Assembly: GCA_016743235.1 (NCBI GenBank)
Contig: VRZD01000028.1
Coordinates: 1-64,000, forward strand
DNA from: Pantanalinema sp. GBBB05
Lineage (GTDB): Bacteria > Cyanobacteriota > Cyanobacteriia > Leptolyngbyales > Leptolyngbyaceae
Reading direction: 5' to 3'
Length of the DNA stretch: 64,000 bases
Part shown: in pieces, positions 18,016-26,491 of the stretch
How the letters are laid out: each line of letters starts with the position of its first letter
Numbering within the stretch: the stretch's first letter is position 1
Translations under genes and position numbers: made by a program
The notes under the pieces: generated by a model
The model's input: the letters and a program-made list of their open reading frames with translations, nothing else
Told to the model about the DNA's origin: nothing
Database searches by the model: none

Positions 18016-18249
18016 TTGCTATCACACAACTCTAGTTCAACGCTATGCCGTTTCGTTGCTCTAAACTTCGTCCACTTGGACAAACTACCTAGCGAACTTA
18101 AAATCACCTGATTCTGGTCCGAAAATCGTCTAGCTGGAGATGGCTATTGAGATCGTAATGTACTTTACTTTGCCAACAATGTCAGTGAGTCGCGGTTAAT
18201 TTTGGCTAAAAAGTAATGAATTAAAGTTAAGCCATTACTCCCAACTACT

Positions 18250-18711
18250 CTAGCGATTCCGACTCATAAAGTCCAATAGGATGCGCTGATGCGGTGCACC
18301 AAGCGGACGGGTTTGGTGAATGCGGTTTGACCAGCGATCGCCCTGGCGAATTTCAGCCACTGTCACCAGAGCTAAATCCATGCCTTCATTTAATGCCAAG
18401 TCTCTCACATCCACGACTAACTCCGCCTGGTAAACATGTCGAATCACCCGATCGTCGATATAGTCCCCAAATTTAGCGATCGTGGGTGGAGTATAAGCAA
18501 TTTCCTCTAATAACTCCCGCCGTATGGCGGTATCAGGCGGCTCATCTGGTTCAATATGTCCACCAAACAGTGCCCAGTGTCCAGGATAGAGAATATTGGG
18601 CAAATCATCCCGTAATTGCATGAGAAATTTACCGTCCTGATGCAGGATCGCAATCGCCACTTCTGGACGCGGCTCAGGAATTAGCTTCAAGGGATTGCGC
18701 GAGTTCACCAT
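18250..18711 (-). CDS. Nudix hydrolase
   Basis: This 153-residue protein has the Nudix box: GHIEPDEPPDTAIRRELLEE, ending in Ile-Ala where the consensus has x-Gly. The Glu residues of RELLEE bind the metal. Nudix enzymes cleave nucleoside diphosphates linked to another group, often for clean-up or signalling. The domain opening VAIAILHQDGKFLMQLRDD and LYPGHWALFGGH is typical. The Gly-to-Ala change is conservative and should not abolish activity. It is divergent from the ABC ATPase gene at 18789, with 77 bases between starts. Substrate is not predictable. Confidence 0.9.
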   Translation of the reverse strand: MVNSRNPLKLIPEPRPEVAIAILHQDGKFLMQLRDDLPNILYPGHWALFGGHIEPDEPPDTAIRRELLEEIAYTPPTIAKFGDYIDDRVIRHVYQAELVVDVRDLALNEGMDLALVTVAEIRQGDRWSNRIHQTRPLGAPHQRILLDFMSRNR

Positions 18712-18788
18712 ATCACTAACGACAGCAAACCCAGTGTACCCATTCCTTAATCTAGTTTCATGGCAGCATAGAATTTATAGAGAACATC

Positions 18789-19574
18789 ATGGCACTGCAC
18801 ATGGAAACAATGGGATCCGAGGCGATCGCTGCCCCTAAAACCGAACCGATGATTATCGCGCGGGACGTAGAGAAGTGGTATGGCAATGGTTTCCAGGCCT
18901 TGAGAGGGGTGAGTCTAACGGTTTATCAAGGCGAAGTTGTCGTGATCATGGGTCCTTCAGGGTCAGGTAAATCGACGTTTATTCGCACTTTTAATGCGTT
19001 AGAAGAGCATCAAAAAGGCAGCATTGAAATTGATGGCATTCAACTTTCCCATGATCTAAAACAGATCGAAGCAATTCGCCAGGAAGTGGGGATGGTGTTT
19101 CAACAATTCAATCTGTTTCCCCACCTGACCGTGATGCAAAATGTCACTTTGGCACCCCTGCATGTCCGCAAATGGACGAAAGCTCAAGCTCAAGACGTAG
19201 CGATGCAATTGTTAGAGCGGGTGGGGATTTTGAATCAAGCCGATAAATATCCTGGACAGTTATCGGGTGGGCAACAACAACGAGTCGCGATCGCCCGAGC
19301 TTTAGCGATGCAGCCCAAAATTATGTTATTTGATGAACCAACCTCGGCTCTGGATCCAGAGATGGTACGAGAAGTATTAGATGTAATGCGATCGCTGGCT
19401 AACTCTGGCATCACCATGGTTTGCGTAACTCATGAGGTGGGCTTTGCACGAGAAGTTGCCGATCGGGTGGTGTTTATGGATGAGGGATTAGTAGTCGAAG
19501 ACACCACACCGACGGAGTTTTTTCATCACCCCAAGGAAGATCGAGCCAAGAAGTTTCTAGCCCAAATTTTGTAA
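18789..19574 (+). CDS. ABC transporter ATP-binding protein, polar amino acid (GlnQ-like) type, orphan
   Basis: This 261-residue ATPase has Walker A GPSGSGKST, Q-loop VFQQFNLFPHLTV, signature LSGGQQQRVAIARALA, Walker B IMLFDEPTSALDPEM and the switch His in VTHEVGF. The FNLFPHLT and VMRSLANSGITMV patterns place it with GlnQ/HisP-type polar amino acid importers. No permease or binding protein is next to it, so it must serve a system encoded elsewhere. The N-terminus is about 20 residues longer than usual; internal ATGs at 18804 or 18849 are alternatives. Its end overlaps the convergent GNAT gene by 18 bases. Confidence 0.9.
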   Translation: MALHMETMGSEAIAAPKTEPMIIARDVEKWYGNGFQALRGVSLTVYQGEVVVIMGPSGSGKSTFIRTFNALEEHQKGSIEIDGIQLSHDLKQIEAIRQEVGMVFQQFNLFPHLTVMQNVTLAPLHVRKWTKAQAQDVAMQLLERVGILNQADKYPGQLSGGQQQRVAIARALAMQPKIMLFDEPTSALDPEMVREVLDVMRSLANSGITMVCVTHEVGFAREVADRVVFMDEGLVVEDTTPTEFFHHPKEDRAKKFLAQIL

Positions 19575-20045
19575 GTTCAAGAGAGCATACTCTATTTCAC
19601 CCAATGGCAGATGATGGGTCGTATGCTCCCAATTAGGGTCAGCTTTAAATCCTAATTGTTGATAAAACTCAGCCGCTGTTACTGTATCGGTTCGCAACAT
19701 CAATAGTTGGTAATGGTGATTGGCTGCATGAATCAAATGGGTCACTAGCAAATGCCCGACTCCACGCCTTCGCCAAGCTGACTCAACATATAAATGCCGC
19801 AAGCGCCCAATCCTGGGGTGATTAAAATATGGATCTTGATTCAGTCCACCAATTCCTACCACGGCGCCTTGCACGGAGGCTGTAAGTAGCAACTCACCAG
19901 GCTTGTTAAAGCAGTTCAAGCCACTACGGTACTCTCGAATCAGTCTTTCAAGAAACCGAAATCCCTGGGACACACTTTCCTCAACAAGATGGTTAATTGA
20001 TTCCGTTTGAATCTCCGAAATCCGAGTAATGTCGATCAGTTCCAT
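19557..20045 (-). CDS. GNAT family N-acetyltransferase
   Basis: This 162-residue protein has the GNAT core: strand LLLTASVQGAVVGIGGL, then RIGRLRHLYVESAWRRRGVGHLL, where RRRGVG is the acetyl-CoA pyrophosphate loop. TVTAAEFYQQLGFKAD is the final GNAT motif. It transfers an acetyl group from acetyl-CoA to an amine; the substrate is unknown. It is convergent with the ABC ATPase and upstream of nothing obvious. Gene and family are secure. Confidence 0.9.
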   Translation of the reverse strand: MELIDITRISEIQTESINHLVEESVSQGFRFLERLIREYRSGLNCFNKPGELLLTASVQGAVVGIGGLNQDPYFNHPRIGRLRHLYVESAWRRRGVGHLLVTHLIHAANHHYQLLMLRTDTVTAAEFYQQLGFKADPNWEHTTHHLPLGEIEYALLNLQNLG

Positions 20046-20087
20046 ACGTGTCCCTGCTCTGGCTTCTCTAACTATGTGGAAAGCAGC

Positions 20088-20504
20088 TCAGTCGTCGATC
20101 GGCTCTAGACCCGCGATCCCATCCTTCATCGCCTGGATTTCCTCCGGGGAATGTCCCTGCCAATCCAGGCATTCACCCACGACCCGCAGGGGTTCCCGAG
20201 AGCGATAGGACTTTGTAGGATTGCCTGGATACTTCTTGTCTGTCAGATTGGGGTCATCCATAAACGAACCAGTTGGTTCCACCAGGTAGATTCGACTTGG
20301 ACCTTCGCCTTTTGCTAGTTCTGCTCCCCAAGTAGCCGCATGCAGTGTTTCGCTGAAGTAGACCCAGGGCGATCGTCGATCGGTGTAGTTGGAAGAATAG
20401 CCAGGTTGAATCAAATCCCCAGGCTTCAGGTCCGCTCGGGTGCCATGATAGAATCGCCGCGAATTGATGTCGGAGGGCGGCAATGGTGCAGCAGGATTGC
20501 TCAT
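20088..20504 (-). CDS. arr: NAD(+)-rifampin ADP-ribosyltransferase (Arr)
   Basis: This 138-residue enzyme matches Arr, which transfers ADP-ribose from NAD to rifampicin. Visible features are RFYHGTRADLKPGDLI (His of the active site), PWVYFSETLHAATWGAELA, PSRIYLVEP and NPTKSYRSREPLRVVGE near the C-terminus. I choose the ATG at 20504 because GAGGAG lies six bases upstream of it; an ATG at 20531 is possible but lacks this. It would act in the cytoplasm, giving rifamycin resistance or modifying another ligand. Arr genes are widespread in environmental bacteria, so this need not be recent resistance. Confidence 0.9.
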   Translation of the reverse strand: MSNPAAPLPPSDINSRRFYHGTRADLKPGDLIQPGYSSNYTDRRSPWVYFSETLHAATWGAELAKGEGPSRIYLVEPTGSFMDDPNLTDKKYPGNPTKSYRSREPLRVVGECLDWQGHSPEEIQAMKDGIAGLEPIDD

Positions 20505-20825
20505 GCTGATCTCCTCATCCATGCATGGCAATCATTCTAGCGAGAACAACCAAAAAGAGCTTTTACCGAATTGCAGAAGGTACACCTGAGCAGGGCAGAT
20601 GAGTCTCGCCAGATAGGCTGTCAATATACGTTTTGATGCACTACGGCTGGGAACCGCGATCAGACAATGTCCTGAGCGAATTAGCTCAAAGGACGAGTCA
20701 ACAGTCCTACAAATCAAGAGCCGCCTAACGATCGTGTTGAGCAGTCATCAGAAACTTTGCAATACATCAGGATTTGAGTAAATTCGCTTGTCAGGTAGGC
20801 TTTTCATTGTGGCTTGTTCGATTCA
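20505..20825. other. Intergenic region, nothing recognised
   Basis: About 320 bases between the Arr start and the end of the next minus-strand gene. There is no supported ORF, no strong hairpin and no tRNA-like pattern. Confidence 0.45.
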
Positions 20826-21182
20826 TCACAAGCACGACTCAAAATAGCTTTGACATTTTACATTTGCACATTTCATTAGATTCCAAACATCTGATTCTGA
20901 ACTCATTGACCAATTTCTGGGCTGGGCATAAAAGCAATAATCAAATTTGCACCCTTGACAATATTCCTGAAGAGGGGGGCGAGACTGTCCAACCTCCCAT
21001 TTTTTATCTTGATACTCGCTATATAGCTGAGACAAGCCTTGTTTTTCAGAACTAAAACTCTCAACTAATTGCCCCTCGTGGGCAAGAATATAGGCTCGTT
21101 GTTCAGCACTCCAAGAATCCCAAATTTCCTGGGGCAGAATTTGTTGCAGTTTCTCTGGTAATTCCTGATATTCGTCGCTCAT
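20826..21182 (-). CDS. Small cysteine-cluster protein, unknown
   Basis: This 118-residue protein has an acidic N-terminal half (DEYQELPEKLQQILPQEIWD) and a C-terminal cysteine cluster: EYCQGCKFDYCFYAQ and LMKCANVKCQSYFESC. The C-x2-C and C-x4-C spacing suggests zinc binding. The start at 21182 has AAAGG before it; a longer form from 21218 is less likely. No family is recognised. It is 76 bases from the glyoxalase-fold gene, same direction, so co-transcription is possible. Confidence 0.6.
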   Translation of the reverse strand: MSDEYQELPEKLQQILPQEIWDSWSAEQRAYILAHEGQLVESFSSEKQGLSQLYSEYQDKKWEVGQSRPPLQEYCQGCKFDYCFYAQPRNWSMSSESDVWNLMKCANVKCQSYFESCL

Positions 21183-21258
21183 TGCCTTTTCCAGAAATAG
21201 ACTAATGTTTTTACACATTCATCATAATCTCGATGCATTGCGTTGTTATGCCTCACTC

Positions 21259-21675
21259 TTAAACAAGTAAATGAGGGTTCCATACAATTTCCCAAAGATG
21301 TTGGTCAGGATCTTCAAAGTAACCTGCATAACCACCCCAAAAAGTATCGTGAGCAGGCTTTACGATCCTTGCGCCTGCAATTCTTACCTGTTCCATCACT
21401 GTATCAACTTCTACTTTCGAGGATACGTTATGACCAAGCGTAAATTCAGTCGGACTTGAATTCCCTATAGGAACACCTGAATCATGAGAAATACTTTTCC
21501 TTGACCAGATTGCAAGCTTTAGACCAGGCTGTAGATCAAAAAAGGCTACAGCTCCATATTCAAACTCCGTGCCGATAATACCTTGTGTTTGGAATTCAAG
21601 ACCATCACGATAAAACCGCAGTGATCTTTCCAAATCATCGCCACCGATAGTAATTACATTAATTCTTGGTTGCAT
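21259..21675 (-). CDS. VOC/glyoxalase-fold family protein
   Basis: This 138-residue protein has the vicinal oxygen chelate pattern: INVITIGGDDLERSLRFYRD at the start, a middle VAFFDLQPGLKLAIW, and the terminal GGYAGYFEDPDQHLWEIVW, which includes the metal Glu/His region. Members include dioxygenases, glyoxalase I, and antibiotic-binding proteins. Nothing in the sequence selects among them. It is the first gene of a possible two-gene unit with the cysteine-cluster protein. Confidence 0.88.
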   Translation of the reverse strand: MQPRINVITIGGDDLERSLRFYRDGLEFQTQGIIGTEFEYGAVAFFDLQPGLKLAIWSRKSISHDSGVPIGNSSPTEFTLGHNVSSKVEVDTVMEQVRIAGARIVKPAHDTFWGGYAGYFEDPDQHLWEIVWNPHLLV

Positions 21676-22307
21676 ACTTAGGCTAGTTTTGCAGCATAAC
21701 TATATATTCAACATCAGATTTATCTGAAGAGATAAGCATCTATTTTACTTAGGATTATCTATCACCTTTGCAGGATAAAACCCTATTTTTAAGGAATTAA
21801 ACAGAAACTTGGCTGGTTAAGTTCGTACTTTCGGAGTGTTAGTTATCAGAACTGATAGTTCATGCTGGATTACAGGGTGTCAGAGCCTCAACCACCTCCG
21901 TCACTTGATCACGGTTCGGCAGTCAAGGAGTGTGGAAATGTTACCTGCCTTAGAGCGGAACTATCCGGATGTCGATCGCCAACAGATTTACCATATGTGG
22001 TTTCTCCCAATCGCAATGTCGTGTGGAGTCCTACGGAACACGGTGATTTGACGTAGGGACATGGGCGATCGCGTGACTTTTTCAATTGTGGAGCAGGCTC
22101 TAGCGCTATTTATCAGGCTGCTGGTTCCAAATTATTAGCCGCTTGTTGCTAGTTGCAAGATTATGTTGCAGGATTGCCTTCGACACCGTGAGTCGTTTCT
22201 CGTCAGCCATACTACGATCAGTAGTGTTTGCTTTGTTTGTTTTGATCAAGCAACTCTGCAACCCTATGAAACCGAATTTCAACGAGTCGCCACTTGGTAA
22301 CAATGCA
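21676..22307. other. Gene-poor 630-base region
   Basis: The left part is AT-rich and probably holds the promoter of the glyoxalase-fold gene. Overlapping short frames at 21836-22056 show no family signature and poor start sites. The region looks like decayed or non-coding DNA. The exonuclease frame is open upstream of 22308, but its upstream residues do not look like protein. Confidence 0.4.
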
Positions 22308-22877
22308 ATGAATTTAACGCAGTACGAGACCATCCTAGTGATTGATTTGGAAGCAACTTGCTGTGGGCAAGATGAGTTTCCTCGGACTGAAATGGAAATT
22401 ATCGAAATTGGGGCAGTGATAGTGGAAATCCAATCGCTGACGATCGTGGATGAATTTCAAACCTTTATCCGTCCCGTTCGTCATCCGCAATTAACGACCT
22501 TCTGTCGCCAGTTAACCACCATTACTCAGTCTGACGTTGATCAAGCGCCTACCTATCCAGAAGCGATCGCCCAGCTCCAAACCTGGCTGTCAGCCTATCC
22601 CAATTATGTGTTTGCCTCTTGGGGAGACTATGACCGCAAGCAATTCCAGCAGGATAGCCAATATCATCAAATTCCCTACCCCTTTCCTGCCGAGCATATC
22701 AATTTGAAACAAGGCTTTGCCAGACACCAAACGGCTAATCAACGGTATGGCATGGCAGAAGCCTTAGAACGGGTTGGTATCACGCTCGAAGGCACTCACC
22801 ACCGAGGGATTGATGATGCCCGGAATATTGCCAAACTACTGCCCTATTCCCTGGGCATCAAATCGATCGATCGTTAA
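22308..22877 (+). CDS. DEDDh 3'-5' exonuclease (ERI-1/KapD-like)
   Basis: This product of about 189 residues starts MNLTQYETILVIDLEATCC, where D-x-E are the first metal ligands. It continues EMEIIEIGAVIVEI, has FASWGDYDRKQF for the second Asp, and HHRGIDDARNIAKLL for the His-Asp pair. The layout matches the DEDDh exonuclease branch of ERI-1-like RNases. It would trim RNA or DNA 3' ends. I place the start at 22308; ATG 22266 would add 14 poorly conserved-looking residues. It converges with the thioredoxin gene and overlaps it by four bases. Confidence 0.88.
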   Translation: MNLTQYETILVIDLEATCCGQDEFPRTEMEIIEIGAVIVEIQSLTIVDEFQTFIRPVRHPQLTTFCRQLTTITQSDVDQAPTYPEAIAQLQTWLSAYPNYVFASWGDYDRKQFQQDSQYHQIPYPFPAEHINLKQGFARHQTANQRYGMAEALERVGITLEGTHHRGIDDARNIAKLLPYSLGIKSIDR

Positions 22878-23476
22878 TTCACGACCTGGCTGCCATGACT
22901 CCGCGGATCGCTAGCACTGGCTTTTGGAGCCGCGACAGGAGCCGCAAACGCTGAAGTCTGCCCCGTAGCTTGAGCATAAGGCAACGCATCCCCAGTCGTC
23001 AGAGCAACAAGATTCGCTTCCATAATCGATCGCGGTTGCTCACCGATCGCTTGGGCAATATCCTTGCCATCCTTGCCTAAGAAGACAAAGTGCGGAATCC
23101 CATCAACCCGATAAGAGAGAATTTCCGGCAACCACTTGCTGTTATCCACATTCAGCATTACAAAGTTGACACGATCGCCATATTGCTGTTTCAAGACTTG
23201 CAGATCGGGAGCCATCGCCTGACAACTCGTACACCAGTTGGCGTAAAACTCCATCAGGGTCGGCTTACCGTTACTTAAAGCAACGTTGAACGGGACTGAA
23301 ATTTCTGCCATTTCCGTCAGCAAACTCGACCCGGTTTCCGTGCCAAATCCGAGAAACACCAAAGCACTCAAGGCGATCGCGACTAAGGCAATCACAATGT
23401 TCCGAACTCGCTGACTAATGAGGGATTCTGGCTGAGTTGAGGTTGACAGAGGGGTTTTGGGCGCTTCTTCAGACAT
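22874..23476 (-). CDS. txlA: Membrane-anchored thioredoxin, TxlA/HCF164-like
   Basis: This 200-residue protein has one N-terminal membrane anchor (IVIALVAIALSALVFLGFG, residues 27-45). It is followed by a thioredoxin domain with WCTSC at 81-85 and the cis-Pro GIPHFVFLG. The TSC active site and long tail after the domain match cyanobacterial TxlA and plant HCF164, which carry reducing power across the thylakoid or plasma membrane for cytochrome maturation. I use the ATG at 23476; the frame is open upstream but the extra residues do not look like protein. The gene diverges from the DUF1232 gene. Confidence 0.85.
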   Translation of the reverse strand: MSEEAPKTPLSTSTQPESLISQRVRNIVIALVAIALSALVFLGFGTETGSSLLTEMAEISVPFNVALSNGKPTLMEFYANWCTSCQAMAPDLQVLKQQYGDRVNFVMLNVDNSKWLPEILSYRVDGIPHFVFLGKDGKDIAQAIGEQPRSIMEANLVALTTGDALPYAQATGQTSAFAAPVAAPKASASDPRSHGSQVVN

Positions 23477-23663
23477 AGGGTTGTAACAAGCGGTGACATC
23501 ACTTTTCAGTGTACCGATTCCTTGGGGCATGTGGATGTCTTTACTGTTGGATCGGTTCTCCACACTCCCAGGGGGACTACTACGACAAATCGGTGGGTTT
23601 TCTACACCAGAGGTTTTTGAGGGCTTCTGTCACGATGATGATGTGACATTAAGGACACCTGCA

Positions 23664-23915
23664 ATGAAGTTCTTCATCCAACCGCTCTATAACTTGTATC
23701 GCACTGTTCTGCGGAATTCTAAATATCGTTGGGTGGTCGTTGGAGCCAGTTTGTTATATCTCCTCAGTCCGATCGATTTAGTGACCGATGTTATCCCTGT
23801 TGTGGGCTGGTTGGATGATGGTGTGATTGCCACATTATTAGTCACAGAAATTTCTCAAGCGGTGCTAGAGCAACGGCAAGCCCGCAAACAAAAGAAAACC
23901 GCTAGCGTCAGTTAG
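23664..23915 (+). CDS. YkvA family (DUF1232) small membrane protein
   Basis: This 83-residue protein has the DUF1232 core: WVVVGASLLYLLSPIDLVTD and VIPVVGWLDDGVIATLL. The SPIDLVTDVIPVVGWLDD motif is diagnostic. It has two hydrophobic stretches. AAGGA lies before the ATG at 23664; the longer open frame from 23493 starts in antisense of the neighbour and is rejected. It heads a run of three small membrane protein genes. Function in bacteria is unknown. Confidence 0.88.
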   Translation: MKFFIQPLYNLYRTVLRNSKYRWVVVGASLLYLLSPIDLVTDVIPVVGWLDDGVIATLLVTEISQAVLEQRQARKQKKTASVS

Positions 23916-23970
23916 CGATCGAGCGTCAGAGTTTTCAATTAATAACTAATAGCCTACAAGGAGAAACGTC

Positions 23971-24159
23971 ATGAAACTACTCCGATATGCTCTCGGTATT
24001 CTCGTCCCCCCCCTCGGTGTATTTCTCACCTACGGATTGAGTGCCACCCTGCTGATTAACATTCTACTAACCGTGCTCGGTTGGGTTCCTGGCAGCATTC
24101 ATGCCATTTGGGCGATCGCCAAGCATGATGAAAAACTCAACCAACCCGGTACGGTTTAA
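23971..24159 (+). CDS. YqaE/Pmp3 family membrane peptide
   Basis: This 62-residue protein has two transmembrane helices. The motif ILVPPLGVFLTYG and the ending LGWVPGSIHAIWAI are typical of the Pmp3/YqaE family, whose yeast and plant members affect membrane potential and salt tolerance. AAGGAG precedes the ATG by 9 bases. It lies 55 bases after the DUF1232 gene and is probably co-transcribed. Confidence 0.92.
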   Translation: MKLLRYALGILVPPLGVFLTYGLSATLLINILLTVLGWVPGSIHAIWAIAKHDEKLNQPGTV

Positions 24160-24259
24160 CAACCTCAAGCATTACGGCGGCTAGAGGCATGAGGAACTAA
24201 GCGATCGCACTGCGTCAGCCCGCCACAATTCACATTTCACCTCATTTAGGGAGGACAAC

Positions 24260-24655
24260 ATGATTGGATATTTCTTAACTACATTGATCACCGCTCTCAG
24301 CTTACTAGTGGTCGATCTGACTATTCCCGGCGTGACGATCGCAACGTTTCCCGCCGCGCTCTTAGCTGGGGTGTCGATCGGGTTAGTCAACGGCTCCATT
24401 AAACCCGTACTATCGTTTTTATCGCTACCAATTAACTTCCTGACCCTAGGGGCATTCTCTCTGGTCGTCAATGGCATCTGTTTCTGGTTAGCGTCCTTAC
24501 TGGTTCCTGGGTTTGCCGTTCATGGGCTGCTTGCACTTATCCTGGGTCCGATCGTTCTATCGTTCGCCAGCACCTTCCTTAATCGTTACTTTACGGAGAA
24601 AGGGTTATTACCTGGACGCAATTCTCAAACTGCGATCGTCGCTAATAGCAAATAA
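24260..24655 (+). CDS. Phage holin family (4-TM, DUF360-like) membrane protein
   Basis: This 131-residue protein has four hydrophobic segments. The pattern ALLAGVSIGLVNGSIKPVLS and FLTLGAFSLVVNGICFWLAS is typical of the mycobacterial four-TM holin-like family, which is widespread on chromosomes and not proof of a phage. GGAGGA precedes the ATG. It ends the run of three small membrane genes, and a hairpin follows. Role unknown, perhaps envelope stress. Confidence 0.88.
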   Translation: MIGYFLTTLITALSLLVVDLTIPGVTIATFPAALLAGVSIGLVNGSIKPVLSFLSLPINFLTLGAFSLVVNGICFWLASLLVPGFAVHGLLALILGPIVLSFASTFLNRYFTEKGLLPGRNSQTAIVANSK

Positions 24656-24688
24656 ACTCTGCTAACTAATCCACCACCTGATGCCTTG

Positions 24689-24718
24689 CGAACGCGTTTC
24701 CCTTTAGAGATGCGTTCG
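24689..24718 (+). terminator. Hairpin after the small membrane gene cluster
   Basis: CGAACGC (24689-24695) and GCGTTCG (24712-24718) form a 7-base stem, followed by TTGTTTTGTT. It is a plausible terminator about 35 bases after the stop. Confidence 0.6.
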
Positions 24719-24746
24719 TTGTTTTGTTGGCAATAAAAAATTGGGT

Positions 24747-24893
24747 CTAAGCAAACAACCCATAGCTCATCCAATGAATTTGGGCTACCTGAGTTCTAGA
24801 AGTAATCATTGCTGTCCCAACAATCAGTGAGCCGACCACCACATTGTAGGCTGGCGGTTTGCCGAGGCATTTACAGTAAAGCGACCCGGTGGC
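24747..24893 (-). pseudogene. Decayed 3' fragment of a ubiB-like (ABC1 kinase) gene
   Basis: In one minus frame the DNA reads VVVGSLIVGTAMITSR then TQVAQIHWMSYGLFA and stops. The intact gene at 30945-32597 reads VVVGSLIIGAAIITSR, PQATQIYWISYVLFA. Just upstream, another frame reads TVNASANRQP against TVDSSANRLS, so the fragment also contains a frameshift. By eye about four-fifths of bases match over some 85 positions. Only the C-terminal membrane segment survives; the kinase part is absent. It lies in the same orientation as the intact copy, 6 kb away. It is either a remnant of a duplicated gene or a trace of the event that placed the island. It is not a functional gene. Confidence 0.8.
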
Positions 24894-25138
24894 AGACGAT
24901 CGACCAAGTTGGCAGAAGTGACTGGAGAAGTTTTGTACGGAGTTGCAGGAGCGATCTGGCCATGTGGAGTAAAGAGGCTGATGCCATATCACCTGAAAAT
25001 AACTTGCTCTCAAAAAATTAGTGATTGAGTACAAAGCTTCTATTGATCATCTATTCTCTGCTTTAACAAACTATGTACAGCATCAATCTGAGTTATATTA
25101 CTTAAACTACATGGAAAATAAGAGATTACTTCGTTTTT
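24894..25138. other. Left edge of the accessory island, no gene seen
   Basis: Base composition shifts to AT-rich here. No ORF is supported. It should contain the promoter of the DUF4041 gene; TATATTACT near 25097 is a possible -10. Confidence 0.4.
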
Positions 25139-26458
25139 ATGCTATCAACGTTTCTCCTATTAGGGATGCTAGTACTAGGTGCCGCTTTAGTACAGATATA
25201 CCAAGAGAAAGAACGTTTGCAGCGGGCTTTATCTAGATACGAAAGTTTAATCTCACGGGAAGATATAGAGAGACAATTAGATTCAAATATTTATCTAAAG
25301 CAAACTGAACTTGAGCAACTTTTAGGTGAGCAAGAGCAGTTAAACACCCAGATCAGATTTCTTAAGCAACAGACATCTGAGCTTGAAGAAGAGAGTTATC
25401 TTCAATCTTTAGGTTTTTATGAACCAAAATACAGCTTCATTAGATCAGAAGATTATCAACACCGTTTTGATCAAATAACAGCAGAACGAAAGCAAATGGT
25501 CAAAAATAATACTGCTGCCATTTGTCAAAAGGAGTGGGCTATTGGTGAGGATGTAAAAAAAGGAAGGCGGATGATCAATAGCTACCTTAAATTAATTCGG
25601 GAGGCATTTGATGTTGTGTGTGATAACGCAATTGACGAGGCAAAAACTAGTAATATCAATCAACTAAGAAAGAGAATCACATCTAACTTTGAGAGATTAA
25701 ATAAATCATCAGCAATTCTTGAGTGCCAAATTACTGAAGAGTACCTTGGCTTAAGGTTGAGAGAAATAGATATAAAATATGAGTTGGAAATTAAAAAACA
25801 AGAGGAGAAGGAAAAAGTCCAACTTATTCGTGAGCAAATGGCAAAAGAGAAGAAGGAGCGTGAGGCTCTTGAAAAAGCTCGACAGCAGGAGGAAGAAGCA
25901 ATAGAGCGGAAAAGGCGGTACCAAGAAGAGAGGGACAAAATTCAACAGGAAATGGCTCAAGCTTTTGGTAAGAAGCTTGAAGAACTCGAACGGCAAAATA
26001 AAAGCTATGAAGCATTAATTGCTAAAGCTCAGAAGGATGAACAAGATGCTATTGAGCGTCGGCGAGGATTAAAGTCAGGAACAATATATGTTCTTTCAAG
26101 TATTGGCTCTTTAGAAAAAGATGTTTACAGAATTCTAATGACTCAAAGCAGTGATCCTGACAAATATGTTAGAAATATGAATCCTTATGTGCCTTTTCCT
26201 TTTAATATCCGCTTAAAAATCTACTCTGAAGATGCATCAGCAACAATACAAAGACTACACGACAAATTTAATGAGCAAAGAGTAAATACAATCAATCCAA
26301 GGAGAGAATTCTTCAGAGCTTCTTTAGAAGAAATCAAGAAAGTAGCCTATTCTATTCGTAATGAAACCACGGACTTTCGGATCAATATTCAGGAGTTTGA
26401 AGATATTCCTTTGGAAAATGAGTACCTTAGAACTTTGGCTGATAGAACAAAGAGATAG
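25139..26458 (+). CDS. DUF4041 protein with C-terminal GIY-YIG (T5orf172/Mug113) fold
   Basis: This 439-residue protein has an N-terminal membrane segment (LSTFLLLGMLVLGAALVQIY). A coiled coil follows, then the DUF4041 core (YLQSLGFYEPKYSF, then AICQKEWAIG and the KGRRMINSYLKLIREAFD run), a long charged helix with EEKEKVQLIREQMAKEKKE, and a T5orf172 GIY-YIG domain near residues 313-400. That domain keeps PFPFNIRLKIYSED, LHDKF and the RREFFRASLEEI region with the metal Glu. However YKIGMTRR of the family is YRILMTQS here and the usual Arg of DRV is Tyr (KYV). The nuclease may therefore be inactive. Architectures like this occur in phage-associated and defence settings. Codon use is AT-rich, unlike the flanks. 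It converges with the caspase-FGE gene. Confidence 0.82.
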   Translation: MLSTFLLLGMLVLGAALVQIYQEKERLQRALSRYESLISREDIERQLDSNIYLKQTELEQLLGEQEQLNTQIRFLKQQTSELEEESYLQSLGFYEPKYSFIRSEDYQHRFDQITAERKQMVKNNTAAICQKEWAIGEDVKKGRRMINSYLKLIREAFDVVCDNAIDEAKTSNINQLRKRITSNFERLNKSSAILECQITEEYLGLRLREIDIKYELEIKKQEEKEKVQLIREQMAKEKKEREALEKARQQEEEAIERKRRYQEERDKIQQEMAQAFGKKLEELERQNKSYEALIAKAQKDEQDAIERRRGLKSGTIYVLSSIGSLEKDVYRILMTQSSDPDKYVRNMNPYVPFPFNIRLKIYSEDASATIQRLHDKFNEQRVNTINPRREFFRASLEEIKKVAYSIRNETTDFRINIQEFEDIPLENEYLRTLADRTKR

Positions 26459-26491
26459 TCTTGAACAGAACCTATCCAGTTCTTTGTAAGT

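Noticed and set aside
21836..22056. Two overlapping short ORFs
   Set aside because: No recognisable domain, weak starts, and each is contradicted by the other frame.
24260..24655. Prophage evidence from the holin-like gene
   Set aside because: This four-TM family is common on bacterial chromosomes and no other phage gene is present.
24747..25034. 95-codon ORF taken as a real gene
   Set aside because: Only its end resembles UbiB and a frameshift separates the matching parts, so it was called a pseudogene fragment.
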